Assembly: GCF_009268105.1 (NCBI RefSeq)
Contig: NZ_VWXM01000003.1
Location: 1 to 49,422 of the forward strand
Reading direction: 5' to 3'
Source: Candidatus Phytoplasma sacchari
Lineage (GTDB): Bacteria; Bacillota_I; Bacilli_A; Acholeplasmatales; Acholeplasmataceae
Length of the DNA: 49,422 nt
The position numbers were made by a program, and so were the translations under genes. The notes beneath the pieces are model-generated. The model was given only the letters and a program-made list of their open reading frames with translations. It was not told where the DNA came from and did not search any database. This document shows, in pieces, positions 49,309 through 49,422 of the stretch; position 1 is the stretch's first letter; each line of letters opens with the position of its first letter.

Positions 49309-49422
49309 TTATTCTAAAATTTTTAAAATATCACTGTTATGTTCAGAAATTATTGGTTTATATTTGTTTGTAATTTCGATTGCTGGTTTTTTTGATCTTA
49401 AATTAGATGCAATAGAATTAAA
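49309..49422 (-). CDS. C-terminal end of an unidentified protein, cut by the window edge
   Basis: An uninterrupted minus-strand frame enters from the right edge and stops at TAA (49309-49311). The 37 visible residues (beginning FNSIASNLRSKKPAIEITNK and ending DILKILE) contain codons such as GCA, CCA and GAA typical of coding sequence here. The family is not recognised. A short ATG frame of 16 codons starts 1 nt past the stop but has no support as a gene. Confidence 0.5.
   Translation of the reverse strand, partial: FNSIASNLRSKKPAIEITNKYKPIISEHNSDILKILE

Overview
The window reads as a chromosomal segment of a wall-less, genome-reduced Firmicutes relative, most likely a 'Candidatus Phytoplasma' (Acholeplasmatales). 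Reasons: base composition is extremely AT-rich (by eye about four fifths A+T); TGA is used as a stop (rpoD, lon) while Trp is TGG, which argues against the Mycoplasma/Spiroplasma code; genes are mostly informational; no amino-acid or cell-wall synthesis genes are seen; uptake functions (spermidine/putrescine ABC operon, peptide-type binding protein, probable ECF vitamin S-component) are prominent; and there is a small stand-alone gene for a secreted, effector-like protein. The species cannot be assigned from this sequence alone.

Layout. 1-11 kb (minus strand): trigger factor, lon, a small two-helix membrane protein (possible SecG), rpsU, then ybeY-era-glyS-dnaG-rpoD-trmK. This is the skeleton of the Bacillus rpsU...ybeY-dgkA-cdd-era-recO-glyQS-dnaG-sigA-trmK region with several members lost. 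11-12.4 kb: a 1.5 kb gene-free, very AT-rich stretch with small tandem repeats between divergent tig and gyrB. 12.4-21.9 kb (plus strand): gyrB-gyrA, the t6A genes tsaE-tsaB-tsaD, glnS and a DUF2130-type gene. 21.9-24.8 kb: a gene-poor, accessory-looking patch with the candidate secreted effector (own promoter, signal peptide, bipartite NLS-like motif, terminator), the frameshifted remnant of another gene, and a multi-pass membrane protein. 24.8-27.1 kb: divergent rpmB and fakA (Bacillus yloV context) and a tRNA-Leu(GAG). 27.2-37.8 kb (minus strand): pheS-pheT-rsgA-lepA-potA-potB-potC-potD. 38.0-47.5 kb (minus strand): rpsP-trmD-rplS (rimM absent), tyrS, a SufU-like gene, a family-5 binding protein, an ER/SipW-type signal peptidase, ung, rnhC, a HIT protein, a hemolysin III protein and plsY. 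The right end has a small unknown gene (plus strand), an ECF S-component-like membrane protein (minus strand) and the truncated 3' end of a further minus-strand gene.

Functionally the window covers translation (S21, S16, L28, L19, GlyRS, GlnRS, TyrRS, PheRS, LepA, Era, RsgA, YbeY, tRNA modification), replication/repair/transcription (gyrase, primase, RNase HIII, uracil-DNA glycosylase, sigma-70), protein quality control and export (trigger factor, Lon, signal peptidase, possible SecG), phospholipid synthesis (FakA and PlsY, which can supply acyl-phosphate and use it for glycerol-phosphate acylation) and import of polyamines, peptides and perhaps a vitamin. The most distinctive items are the candidate effector, the decayed gene beside it, the possible SecG, the lysine-rich insertion in PotA, and a 16-nt promoter element shared by rpsU and rpmB. 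All functional calls were made by reading motifs; no database search was run.
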